Assembly: GCF_001469025.1 (NCBI RefSeq)
Contig: NZ_LNIZ01000004.1
Span: forward strand, 62,001-126,000
Length of the DNA: 64,000 nucleotides
From: Trueperella bernardiae
Lineage (GTDB): Bacteria; Actinomycetota; Actinomycetes; Actinomycetales; Actinomycetaceae
Direction of reading: 5' to 3'
Translations under genes and position numbers: made by a program
Notes under the pieces: model-generated
What the model was told of the DNA's origin: nothing
Database searches by the model: none
The model's input: the letters and a program-made list of their open reading frames with translations, nothing else
Part shown: positions 35,658 through 44,083 of the stretch, in pieces
Numbering within the stretch: position 1 is the first letter of the stretch
How the letters are laid out: every line of letters starts with the position of its first letter

Positions 35658-35686
35658 TTGCGACGGGTGTGAATATTGTTTAGATT
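35658..35686 (+). promoter_or_regulatory. Promoter of the amidase gene
   Basis: TTGCGA (35658-35663), a 17-base spacer and TAGATT (35681-35686). GTGAC follows at 35687-35691 and again at 35696-35700, a nine-base period; a third GTGAC lies at 35638-35642. These may be a regulator site overlapping the start of transcription. Confidence 0.65.
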
Positions 35687-35722
35687 GTGACTCGTGTGAC
35701 TTTCAAGCACAGAAGGATTCTC

Positions 35723-37918
35723 ATGAAAACCACGCTCTCGCTCGCCCTCAGCGCTCTCCTCGTTGCCCCTCTCGCGGCCACGCTTCCCGCGGCCCCCGCG
35801 GATGGGGAGCCGTCCGCCTACGTCGTCGACCTCCTTGCCGCCCCGGCGCTCGAGGAGCCCACGACGCCGGAGCCGGACTCGGCCCCGGACCTTACGGATG
35901 AGACCACGGCTCCCGCGACCAGCGAGGAGGCCGCGCCTGATGACGGGGCGGGCGAGGACGCCGTCGGGAAGCCGGCCGAGGCCCCGAAGACGGACGCACC
36001 CGAGCTCGACGCGCCCGAGCAGGACGACGCGACGGCGGCGCCAGCTGCCCTGGCCCCCGGCGAGCTCGAATTTGACCTGGTGACGGAGCCGATGGAGACG
36101 AACGACTTCCTCGTGGCCGGTGTGACGTGGGAGGGCGCGTCACCCGAGGCGGTGGAGATCCGGACCCTGACCAACGGCGAGTGGGGCGAGTGGTACGCGC
36201 TCGACATCGAGGATGAGGGCGAGGGAACGCCGGGCACCGAACCTTACATGGCGGCCGGCTCGAGCGGTATCCAGGTGCGTGTGGCGGGGGCGAACCGGAC
36301 CACGTCGCTCAGCCTTTCGCTCAATACCGGCGAGGGCACGGGCGGCACGGAGGAGCCGGCCGACGTCAGCGAGCCGGAGGTCACCCCCGAGCCCGAGACG
36401 GACCTCGAGCCGGCCACGAACGTCGACTCCCATACCGGGGCCGCGTTCATGCCGGCGCTCCTGCGCACGGACTCCACGTTCACCAATGCCGCCGCCACCG
36501 CGTTCGGCAACCCGGCGCGGGCGCCGCAGAAGGTGGGCATCGCCGCGCCGAAGGTGATATCGCGTGAGGAGTGGGGTGCGAAGAAGACGTCGTGGCCGCC
36601 GGAGACGGTTAAGCTGACCGGCGCGATCATCCACCACACGGCCGGAAATAACGTGTACACCGAGGCCCAGGGGCCCGCGATCGTCAAGGCGATTTGGAAC
36701 TACCACGCATTCGGCCGCGAGTGGGGCGACATCGGCTACAACTTCCTCATTGACAAGTACGGCAACATTTACGAGGGCCGCACGGGCTCGCTCGCCTCGG
36801 CCGCGGGCCAGATGGTGATCGGCGCCCATGCCGCGCCCGCCAACACAGGCTCGGTGGGCATCTCGGTCATGGGCAACTACACCTCGATTGACCCCACGCA
36901 GGTCTCCCTCGATTCGGTGGCCACCGTGCTCGCCTGGCAGTTCGGCCGCGCCGGTTTAGACCCGTTCGGCACCTTCATCTACACCGACCACTCGGGCGTC
37001 AAGCGCTCCATCAACGCGATCAGCGGTCACCTTGATGTCGCTGCCACCGCCTGCCCAGCCCGCATTTATCCCAAGCTCGGCCAGATCCGCGCCGCGGTTG
37101 CCAAGCTCATCTCCGACAAGCAGGCCGCCCCAGGCACTCCGAATACTCCGAGCTACGTGGACGTGCCGGCGACGGCGGCATACAGCTACTCTGCCCAGTC
37201 TGGGCACGGCTGGCCCGCCACTGACGTGTGGGGGCTGGGAGACGCCAACGACGACGCTCTGGCCGATCTCCTCTTGCGCACGGCCGACGGTCGGCTCCTT
37301 TTCTACGCCGGGCGCGGCGAGGACCAGTTCATGCCCGGCCACCAGATTGGGCACGGCTGGCAGAACATGGCGAGCCTGGTGACCGGCATCGACTTCGACG
37401 GGGATGGGATCAACGACATCCTCGGCATCCACGCCGACAAGAGGCTGTACTTCTACCCCGGCAACGGCACGGGCGGCGTCAACCCCGGCCGCCAGATCGG
37501 CCACGGCTGGGCCTTCACCCACGTGTTCGGGGTCGCGCAGGGCCCGGGTGGCAAGCCGGCGCTGGTGGGGCTTAAGGTGGGTGGCGACCTTTACATTTAC
37601 GCCACAAACGGCGCGGGCTCGTTCACCAAGACCTCCCACCCGGCGGGCAACTACGCTCACCTCAAGGGCGCCACGTTCGTGGGCGACTGGAGCGGCTCGG
37701 GCTACTCGGACGCGATCGCCATCGGCGCGGACAACAACCTCTACTACTACGCTGACATCACCGAGGGCGGCTACGGCAAGCGCGCCCGCATAGGTAGCCG
37801 GTGGAACGCGATGGCCCAGCTCGAGCTCGGCTACTCCGAAGGCAACCTGCACCGCTTCTACGCGATCACGAAGGGTGGGTTGCTCTACACCTACGGCTAC
37901 GAGAGTAATCCCCGCTAG
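35723..37918 (+). CDS. Secreted N-acetylmuramoyl-L-alanine amidase with C-terminal five-repeat propeller-like domain
   Basis: The 731-residue protein starts with signal peptide MKTTLSLALSALLVAPLAA. A long acidic Pro/Glu/Ala/Thr-rich region (residues 30-130) and a beta-rich segment follow. The PGRP/amidase_2 domain spans about 275-460, with REEWGA, GAIIHHTAG, GYNFLIDKYGNIYEGR and GHLDVAATACPA supplying the zinc His/His/Cys ligands. It cleaves the bond between muramic acid and the stem peptide. From about 490 to the end there are five repeats of 45-50 residues marked by GHGW and ADGRLLFY-like strands, suggesting a five-bladed beta-propeller that may bind glycan. AGAAGGA precedes the ATG at 35723. 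Confidence 0.88.
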   Translation: MKTTLSLALSALLVAPLAATLPAAPADGEPSAYVVDLLAAPALEEPTTPEPDSAPDLTDETTAPATSEEAAPDDGAGEDAVGKPAEAPKTDAPELDAPEQDDATAAPAALAPGELEFDLVTEPMETNDFLVAGVTWEGASPEAVEIRTLTNGEWGEWYALDIEDEGEGTPGTEPYMAAGSSGIQVRVAGANRTTSLSLSLNTGEGTGGTEEPADVSEPEVTPEPETDLEPATNVDSHTGAAFMPALLRTDSTFTNAAATAFGNPARAPQKVGIAAPKVISREEWGAKKTSWPPETVKLTGAIIHHTAGNNVYTEAQGPAIVKAIWNYHAFGREWGDIGYNFLIDKYGNIYEGRTGSLASAAGQMVIGAHAAPANTGSVGISVMGNYTSIDPTQVSLDSVATVLAWQFGRAGLDPFGTFIYTDHSGVKRSINAISGHLDVAATACPARIYPKLGQIRAAVAKLISDKQAAPGTPNTPSYVDVPATAAYSYSAQSGHGWPATDVWGLGDANDDALADLLLRTADGRLLFYAGRGEDQFMPGHQIGHGWQNMASLVTGIDFDGDGINDILGIHADKRLYFYPGNGTGGVNPGRQIGHGWAFTHVFGVAQGPGGKPALVGLKVGGDLYIYATNGAGSFTKTSHPAGNYAHLKGATFVGDWSGSGYSDAIAIGADNNLYYYADITEGGYGKRARIGSRWNAMAQLELGYSEGNLHRFYAITKGGLLYTYGYESNPR

Positions 37919-39795
37919 CGTCGGTAGATGAGGTACTCCCCCACCTGGTCCACAAGCTCGAAGCCGGCGTTTTCGGCATAGGGTTCGAACGAGTCGCCCG
38001 GGATGACGATCACCTGCACCGGGTAGGTGTCGAGCACGGCTTGGAGGTTGGCGTAGGCCTCGTCGCCCGGAGAGCTGATGAAGTAGTCGTAGGCGCTTTG
38101 ATCAACAAGGTCCCAGTGGTAGTAGTCCGAGTGCCACGTGGTACCGAAGCGTGTGAGTACCGAGAGCGAGTGGACATGCGGGGCGTAGACGCGAAGGATC
38201 GAGGCCAGATAGTGGCGCCGATGCTTGAGCTCCACCCATTCGGGCGCAAGGACGTCGAGCGGCTCACCGGCCGCCATGTCCTCTAGGCGCTCGGAAAGCT
38301 GGGCCGTCTCTTTGGGGATGAGGTGCGGGTTGGCGGCCATAAAGCGGTAGGTCCCGATCGGATTGCCATACACGGGAACAGTGGAGGCCACGGCACCAAG
38401 CCCGAGCACCGCTGCGACCCCCAGTTGAAGGACGGCCTGCCGACGCACGCGCGCGAGCGCCAAAACGAGAGCCACAAAGCCGGCGATAAGGAGCGTGTAG
38501 TAGGCCGTGGTCTGGGCGCGCAGCGCCACGAAGTCGCTCATCGCCACGACCTCGAACACGTCGTTGACCTCGGGCACCGCCATCATCACGAACACGACGA
38601 CCAGAACGATCCCGACGCGCAACCACTCCCGGGTACGGAAAAGCACTACGCCGGCGATCACCGCCGCCGCGGCCAGCCACACGAGCGGATTCGTGAGGTT
38701 CGCGATGAAAACCTCACTGACGTAGCCGTTGGTCGCAGGCGCCCCGGCCAGGGTCACGCCCGCGCCCGCGAAAAAGCCGATGAGCACCACCCCGCCGAAG
38801 GCCGCACGGCGGGTGCTAGTGAAGGCGTATGCCACGAGGTATCCCACGCCCGCCACGAGGATGACGGGCAGTGCAGCGGCCGCCTTACTGACGAGCGCCA
38901 CGCAAATGACCGCCACCTGTGCGATCTGCCTCCAGCCGATCCGGCGCGCGGATAGGAACGGCGTGATGATCCACAGGATGCCCATCACCCGCACGATCGA
39001 CCCGCCGAACCACATGGCCGAGTTGAACTGCCACAGGTCCTGAGCGGCGAGGATGTGCCAGTCCTCGATCGTGCGGTATTCAAAGGCAAAGAGGAGAAGG
39101 ATCGAGGCGGCGTACTGGTAGAGGCCCTCGCGCGGCGGCTTTCCGAGCGAGCGGCCGAGCTCACGGGCGAACCACGCGATCGAGGCCGCGGCCAACAGGT
39201 AGTGGAACGTATTGAGCGTGGCGCGCATGAAAACCACCGGGTCGATGCCGGTGAGGTAGGCGTACACGCCCATCTCGGTCTGCACCGAGGACAGGTGGTA
39301 GGGGTTGAATCCCGGGGCGAGGTTGACGAAGCCCGTCCCGTAGATCATGTTGAACGGGTCCTCGGCCTGCGCGATCCCCGCAACTTTAAGCAGGTAGTAA
39401 CCGTCGTCGGTGTTGTTGTTATTGAGGATGAGGTCGGTCTGCAGCAGGTAGATCGCGAACAGCGCCGCCGCCAGCACGAACAGGAAGTAGTTCTCGGCCA
39501 GCCACCGCCTTAGCGGCAGCGCCGTGGCCACCAGCCCGTGGCGCACCCACGCCACCGCCGTGTACGACGCCGTCGCCACACCTACCGCCGACACCGCCAC
39601 GAGCGCCGGGGTGAAGGACAGCTCGAAGATCTGGATGGGGATCACCGCGAACGCGATGAGGAAGCTGTGCGCGATGTATCCGACCACAAGGTTTTGGGCG
39701 AAGGTCGAGGCGTCCTTACGCAAGGCAGAGCCGAAGCCATAAAAGAGAAAGACGAAGAGGGCGAAGATTCCCGCTCCCATCAGGTGGTCAATCAT
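37915..39795 (-). CDS. Polytopic membrane protein of the glycan locus, possible GT-C-type transferase
   Basis: A 626-residue protein with about a dozen membrane helices. It has an N-terminal loop after LFAIYLLQTDLILNNNNTDDG that contains acidic residues (NNTDDGYYLLKVAG), and a C-terminal extracytoplasmic domain of about 150 residues. The acidic first loop and the layout recall GT-C glycosyltransferases that use lipid-linked sugars, or DUF6077-like proteins, but I cannot assign a family with certainty. It is coupled by a four-base ATGA overlap to the double glycosyltransferase upstream. Its stop shares CTAG with the amidase stop. A role in surface-glycan assembly is inferred from context. Confidence 0.7.
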   Translation of the reverse strand: MIDHLMGAGIFALFVFLFYGFGSALRKDASTFAQNLVVGYIAHSFLIAFAVIPIQIFELSFTPALVAVSAVGVATASYTAVAWVRHGLVATALPLRRWLAENYFLFVLAAALFAIYLLQTDLILNNNNTDDGYYLLKVAGIAQAEDPFNMIYGTGFVNLAPGFNPYHLSSVQTEMGVYAYLTGIDPVVFMRATLNTFHYLLAAASIAWFARELGRSLGKPPREGLYQYAASILLLFAFEYRTIEDWHILAAQDLWQFNSAMWFGGSIVRVMGILWIITPFLSARRIGWRQIAQVAVICVALVSKAAAALPVILVAGVGYLVAYAFTSTRRAAFGGVVLIGFFAGAGVTLAGAPATNGYVSEVFIANLTNPLVWLAAAAVIAGVVLFRTREWLRVGIVLVVVFVMMAVPEVNDVFEVVAMSDFVALRAQTTAYYTLLIAGFVALVLALARVRRQAVLQLGVAAVLGLGAVASTVPVYGNPIGTYRFMAANPHLIPKETAQLSERLEDMAAGEPLDVLAPEWVELKHRRHYLASILRVYAPHVHSLSVLTRFGTTWHSDYYHWDLVDQSAYDYFISSPGDEAYANLQAVLDTYPVQVIVIPGDSFEPYAENAGFELVDQVGEYLIYRR

Positions 39796-42299
39796 CGTCG
39801 CCCCCGCATCACGTTCGCAGCCTTCGCCGCCGTGCCGACCACCCCGTTCACCCGCAGGGAGTGGACGGTCTTGAGCCCGGTCATCCGCACGGTGTCGATG
39901 AGCTGGTGACGGACTTTTGGAAGCTCGTAGCGCTCGAGTACGGCCGCGGCGGCCGCGGGCGGCTCGTCGTCGTAGACGGGCGGGAAGAGGAAGGCGGCCT
40001 TGTGGCCGCGGCGGACCACGTGGCGCCAGGCGTCAACGAGGATCGCCTCGTAGGCTCGGCCCTGCAGGTCCGGCGAGAGGCTGAGCAACGCCGCCCGCTT
40101 GGCCTTGCGACCCATCCGCCGCCGCGCGGTCTCGTCCAGTAGGGCCTCGATCGCGGCAACCCACTCGTCCTCGCCAGACGCGAGGAGCCCGGTGGCGCCG
40201 TCGTCGATCGCCTCCCGGAAGGGCTGGGAGGGCGAGGCGACCGTAGGGGTCTCTACGAGCGCGGCCTCCAGCCACTTGATGGCGGACTTGGCCTCGTTGA
40301 AGATCGAGCCGGCGGTGAGCGGGGCGAGGTTGATGTCGACGTCGCGCAGGTAGCCCGGCAGCTCGTACCAGGGAACGAACGGCAGACGCACGATCCGGTC
40401 CGCGTACGGCTCGAGCGCCGCGCTTGGCTCGACCAGCCCGCCGAGCCACAGCTCCACATCATGCGCGCCCAGCACGCGCGCCACGGCCCCCTCGACGGAG
40501 GCCCAGTCGGCGTCGTGCGTCTTCGTGCCGGAGAAGAAGCCGATGCGCAGGCGGCCGGGGGTGCGCTCGCGACGGCATGCTTCTTCCGAGACGACGCCGA
40601 GCAGGTGGCCGATGCCGTTGGAGAATCGATGGGCGGGCACGCTGAGCAGGCGCTCCCCCTCGGCCGAGACGGTGTGGGTGGAGCCGACGAAGTAGTCGCA
40701 GTGGTCGAGCGTGGTGCGGTAACGGTGGATGCCGCGGATCCACAGTTCGCGCTCCGCGTCATCCAGGCTGGCAAGGTTGTCGAGGCCGGCCACGATGCCG
40801 GGATCGAAGATGAGGTCGTCCACATCTCCCAGGATGGGGATCGGCCGCTCTGCGGCTCGAATGTGCTCGATCAGCTCGAGGATCTGCGAGGTGGCGGGCA
40901 CCCGGTAGAGGACCACCGCGTCGGCGGCAAGCGCGCCCGCTTCGAGCGCCGGGTCGCGGTAGTGCATCACCCGGGCGCGGATGCCACGTAGGGCGAGGGC
41001 CTCGGCGGGTAGGTGGGCCCGGTAGCGGGCCATCGCGCCCTGGATACCGATCACGAATACCACGTCACGGATTGCGGCCGCCACGCCGGCGCGCAGGATG
41101 GCATCGTCCGGCTCGGCCAGGAGATCGGGCGTGGGGCGGGCGAGGAGGCGGGCGTAGTAGCCCTCCACCTCGTCGATCTGCTCGTCAACCGTGCGGATCG
41201 GGGATGCCGAACCGCGGCCCGCGAGCGCGCTGGCCACAGCCGGGTCGGCCAGCTCCTCGAGCGCGGCGCGCAGGTCGGCAGCCGATCCGGAGGCGACCAG
41301 GCGGCCGTTCTCCTCGTCCGCGATCGCCTCCTCGGGGCCGAAGGAGTCGGTGGCGATCACGGCCATGCCGGCCTTCAGCGCCTCGCGCGTGACGATCGAG
41401 TGCGACTCGCGCATGACCGAGGGCAGGATGAGCACGTCGTGTTCGGCGAAGACACGCGGCAGGTCCTCGCGCCCGTAGGCGGGCCGGCTGGTCGCCCACT
41501 CAGGGAAGCCGTCGGCGGGCGTGTTGTAGAGGTCGAGCACGGTGCCCTCCGGCACGCGGGCCCCCGCGCAGGCCTCCCTCAACACCTCGTACCCCTTCAT
41601 GGCGGCGTCCCCGCCGGTGTACATGAACCGCACGGGCCGCGCGAACGGCTCCCGGGCCTCTCCCGCGACGGCTTCCACCCCGTTCTCGTTGACGCCCGTA
41701 CGTTCGATCGGCACTCCGTTGGCTACCATGAGGTCGCGCGCCGAGCGCGAGGGGAAGAGGACGAGGTCGGCGAAGCGTAGCTGCTGGGCGAGCCAGGCGT
41801 TACGCTCCTCTAGGTGCGTGCGGCCGGCCGCGCACTGGCAATCCCCCGCCGACACCACCGGGATACACGGCTCCCCCGAACGGTCCACGAGGAACTGCCG
41901 CGCGCACGTCCACCAAAAATCGTGCATGGTCACCACCACGGCGCACCCGTGATCGTGGGCGATCTTCAGCGCGCCCGCACCGATCGTTTGGATCGAGTGG
42001 AAGTGGACCACGTCCGGGCGCTGGCGCTCGAGGAACTCCTCGAAGGGAGCGTACATCGCCCGGTTGTCCACGTTCTTCGCGTCGAACCAGGCCAGCGCGT
42101 TGGAGTTACCCACCCACCGCACGGCCACCTCGCCCTGCCGTTCGTCGATCACCTCGCCTGGCTCGGCTCCCAGGCGCCCAGCGAAGACGCTCAGCTCATG
42201 CCCGCGCCTCGTCAGCTCAGTGGCGAAGCGATGCGGGACAAGAGCGCCGCCCGAGACGAAGTCGGGCGGGTAGTGGGCGGTGACCTGTAGGATCTTCAT
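39792..42299 (-). CDS. Two-domain glycosyltransferase (tandem GT-B units)
   Basis: This 835-residue protein contains two GT-B glycosyltransferase units. The first (residues 1-385) is GT4-like: MKILQVTAHYPPDFVSGGALVPHRFA, then RFADLVLFPSRSARDLMV, MYTGGDAAMKGYEVL and VMRESHSIVTREALKAGMAVIATDSFG, with the donor-binding EALKAG segment. The second (about 410-800) has DVVFVIGIQGAMARYR, LRIGFFSGTKTHDADW and INLAPLTAGSIFNEAKSAIKWLE. Such fusions usually add two sugars in sequence. The start at 42299 is six bases from a TAGCAT box. The next gene overlaps by four bases. Sugar identities are unknown. Confidence 0.87.
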   Translation of the reverse strand: MKILQVTAHYPPDFVSGGALVPHRFATELTRRGHELSVFAGRLGAEPGEVIDERQGEVAVRWVGNSNALAWFDAKNVDNRAMYAPFEEFLERQRPDVVHFHSIQTIGAGALKIAHDHGCAVVVTMHDFWWTCARQFLVDRSGEPCIPVVSAGDCQCAAGRTHLEERNAWLAQQLRFADLVLFPSRSARDLMVANGVPIERTGVNENGVEAVAGEAREPFARPVRFMYTGGDAAMKGYEVLREACAGARVPEGTVLDLYNTPADGFPEWATSRPAYGREDLPRVFAEHDVLILPSVMRESHSIVTREALKAGMAVIATDSFGPEEAIADEENGRLVASGSAADLRAALEELADPAVASALAGRGSASPIRTVDEQIDEVEGYYARLLARPTPDLLAEPDDAILRAGVAAAIRDVVFVIGIQGAMARYRAHLPAEALALRGIRARVMHYRDPALEAGALAADAVVLYRVPATSQILELIEHIRAAERPIPILGDVDDLIFDPGIVAGLDNLASLDDAERELWIRGIHRYRTTLDHCDYFVGSTHTVSAEGERLLSVPAHRFSNGIGHLLGVVSEEACRRERTPGRLRIGFFSGTKTHDADWASVEGAVARVLGAHDVELWLGGLVEPSAALEPYADRIVRLPFVPWYELPGYLRDVDINLAPLTAGSIFNEAKSAIKWLEAALVETPTVASPSQPFREAIDDGATGLLASGEDEWVAAIEALLDETARRRMGRKAKRAALLSLSPDLQGRAYEAILVDAWRHVVRRGHKAAFLFPPVYDDEPPAAAAAVLERYELPKVRHQLIDTVRMTGLKTVHSLRVNGVVGTAAKAANVMRGRR

Positions 42300-42305
42300 G
42301 CTCCG

Positions 42306-42334
42306 ATGCTAACAGCCCGCGCGGACCGTAGGAT
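42306..42334. promoter_or_regulatory. Divergent pair of TANNNT boxes
   Basis: TAGCAT on the minus strand (42306-42311) ends six bases before the double-transferase ATG. TAGGAT on the plus strand (42329-42334) ends seven bases before the coiled-coil protein ATG. The 42-base spacer thus may hold two overlapping leaderless promoters; both boxes lie near possible ribosome-binding purines. Confidence 0.35.
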
Positions 42335-42341
42335 GGTGCCC

Positions 42342-42653
42342 ATGAGTGATGACAACGATTCCCTGCTGCGCCAGGCCCTGGCCGAGGAGGCAGACGAGGT
42401 GCGCGCGGCCAGCTCCGCGCTCATCGACGCCGAGCTTGAGGCCAAGCTCGCCCGCGCCTACGCCGACATCCGCGAGCGCGACGCCACGATCGCGGCCCTC
42501 ACGCAGCGCGTGGCCGAGCTGGAGATGAAGAAGCTGCACATCCCGAAGTCCGCGGTCGAGGTGGTCAAGCCGATCGTGGATAAGCTACCCGAGCCGATGG
42601 CGAAAGTACCCTACGCCGCCTACCACGGCCTGAAGAAGCTGGCGCGCCGATGA
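42342..42653 (+). CDS. Small coiled-coil protein coupled to a glycosyltransferase
   Basis: A 103-residue hydrophilic protein with no recognised family. Residues 15-65 are strongly helical and charged, with heptad-like spacing (EAKLARAYADIRERD, ATIAALTQRVAELEMKK), predicting a coiled coil. The C-terminal third (KSAVEVVKPIVDKLPEPMAK, YAAYHGLKKLARR) is basic and amphipathic and could touch membrane or partner. The ATG at 42342 is preceded by TAGGATGG. Its last four bases overlap the start of the GT2 gene, so the two proteins are made together; a chain-length or scaffold role is only a guess. Confidence 0.78.
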   Translation: MSDDNDSLLRQALAEEADEVRAASSALIDAELEAKLARAYADIRERDATIAALTQRVAELEMKKLHIPKSAVEVVKPIVDKLPEPMAKVPYAAYHGLKKLARR

Positions 42654-44065
42654 AGGTGCTCGCGCTCCACGCCGGGCCAGCCAGCACCGATATCCCCGCC
42701 TGGGCTGCCTCGCTGCCGGCCGGGTGGGAGCTGGTGCGCGCGGAGGCGGGCGAGCACGGCGCCCCGCGCCCCAAGGACGTGACCTTCCCCGAGGATGAGC
42801 TGGTCTGGCTCCTGCCCGCCGGCGTCTCCCCCGCCACGGGCGCCATCGAGGCGCTCAGCGTGTGGCTGGCTCGCTCCCCCGGGCGCCCGGCGAGCGCGTT
42901 CTACGGCGACACTCTAGCCGCCGGTCACCCGCTCACCCGCCCGCGCGCCGAGAGGTACGCGCTGTGGGCGGCGGCCTCCGCTGGCGACTCGATCGTGGTC
43001 CGCGCCGGCCTCCTTCGCGCCACGCTCGCCGCCCTGGTGGATCCCGCCGAGTGGTGGTACCAGCTGCGACTCGCCGCCATCGACGACGGTCTGGAGCACA
43101 TCCCCGTCTTCCTCGACTCCTGGGACGCCCCCGCCACCAGCGCCACCGACGCCGTCTTTGCGCCCGGCGTGGGGCCCGCGCCTTTCAGCTGGGCCGCCCG
43201 CGCCGCCGTGCTCGAGGCCCTGGCCTACGTGCGCGCCTCCGAGCGTGCCACCCCCGCCGGCGCCCGCCTCGCCCTGGGTGGGCCCACCGACCAGGCTTCC
43301 GTCTCGGTCATCATCCCCTCGATCGGCACCCCGATCACCACGCCCGAGGGAATCGAGCCCGCGCTCCTGCGCTGCCTGCGCTCGCTAAGCGAGACAACTG
43401 AGGTCAAAGAGATCATCGTGGTGGCCGGCCCGCGCATGCCCGAGACGGTGCTCGATCAGGCCGCCGACTTCGGCGTGCAGGTGGTACGCGTGGCGGGCCA
43501 GTTCAACTTCTCCGCTTCCATCAACGCCGGCGCCGCCGCTGCGAGCGGCACCCACCTCCTGCTCCTCAACGACGACGTGGAGGCGACCTCCCCCGGCTGG
43601 CTCGACTCCCTGCTCGGCCTGGCCACCCTTGGCGATGTGGGGGCCGTGGGCGCCCGCCTCATGTTCCCGGGCGGTACAATCCAGCACGCCGGGATCGTGG
43701 TCAGCCCGCGCAACCTCGAGCCCAACCACCTCTATATGGGCCTGCGCCCGGAAGACATCGCCGACCCCGTGGCCAGCGGCCTCGCCCACTTCCTCGCCGT
43801 CACGGGCGCCTGCCTGCTCGTCTCGCGGGAGAATTTTCACGCCGTGGGAGGGCTTACCGAGGAGCTGCCGCTCAACTACAACGACGTCGACTTCTGCCTC
43901 AAGCTCCACGCCTGCGGCCTGACCAACCTCCAGGACAACGCGGTCTCGCTCATCCACCGCGAATCCACCACGCGCACGCACGTGCTGACAGACAGGGAGG
44001 CTGGCTGGATGGCCCAGTGGGAGCCGTGGATCGGGCAGGACCCCTACGTCAACGTCTGGGGCTAA
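42650..44065 (+). CDS. Family 2 glycosyltransferase
   Basis: A 471-residue transferase whose catalytic GT-A domain occupies residues 215-450. SVIIPSIGTPITTPEGI opens it. LLLLNDDVEATSPGWLDSLL carries the metal-binding Asp-Asp, then GARLMFPGGTIQHAGIVV, FLAVTGACLLVSRENF and LNYNDVDFCLKLHACG complete the acceptor side. The N-terminal 200 residues are a less conserved accessory domain. The protein resembles rhamnosyl- and galactosyl-transferases of O-antigen and galactan systems, with specificity undetermined. It is translationally coupled to the preceding coiled-coil gene by a four-base overlap. Confidence 0.88.
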   Translation: MKVLALHAGPASTDIPAWAASLPAGWELVRAEAGEHGAPRPKDVTFPEDELVWLLPAGVSPATGAIEALSVWLARSPGRPASAFYGDTLAAGHPLTRPRAERYALWAAASAGDSIVVRAGLLRATLAALVDPAEWWYQLRLAAIDDGLEHIPVFLDSWDAPATSATDAVFAPGVGPAPFSWAARAAVLEALAYVRASERATPAGARLALGGPTDQASVSVIIPSIGTPITTPEGIEPALLRCLRSLSETTEVKEIIVVAGPRMPETVLDQAADFGVQVVRVAGQFNFSASINAGAAAASGTHLLLLNDDVEATSPGWLDSLLGLATLGDVGAVGARLMFPGGTIQHAGIVVSPRNLEPNHLYMGLRPEDIADPVASGLAHFLAVTGACLLVSRENFHAVGGLTEELPLNYNDVDFCLKLHACGLTNLQDNAVSLIHRESTTRTHVLTDREAGWMAQWEPWIGQDPYVNVWG

Positions 44066-44083
44066 CCGCGCTGGACCGCATAC

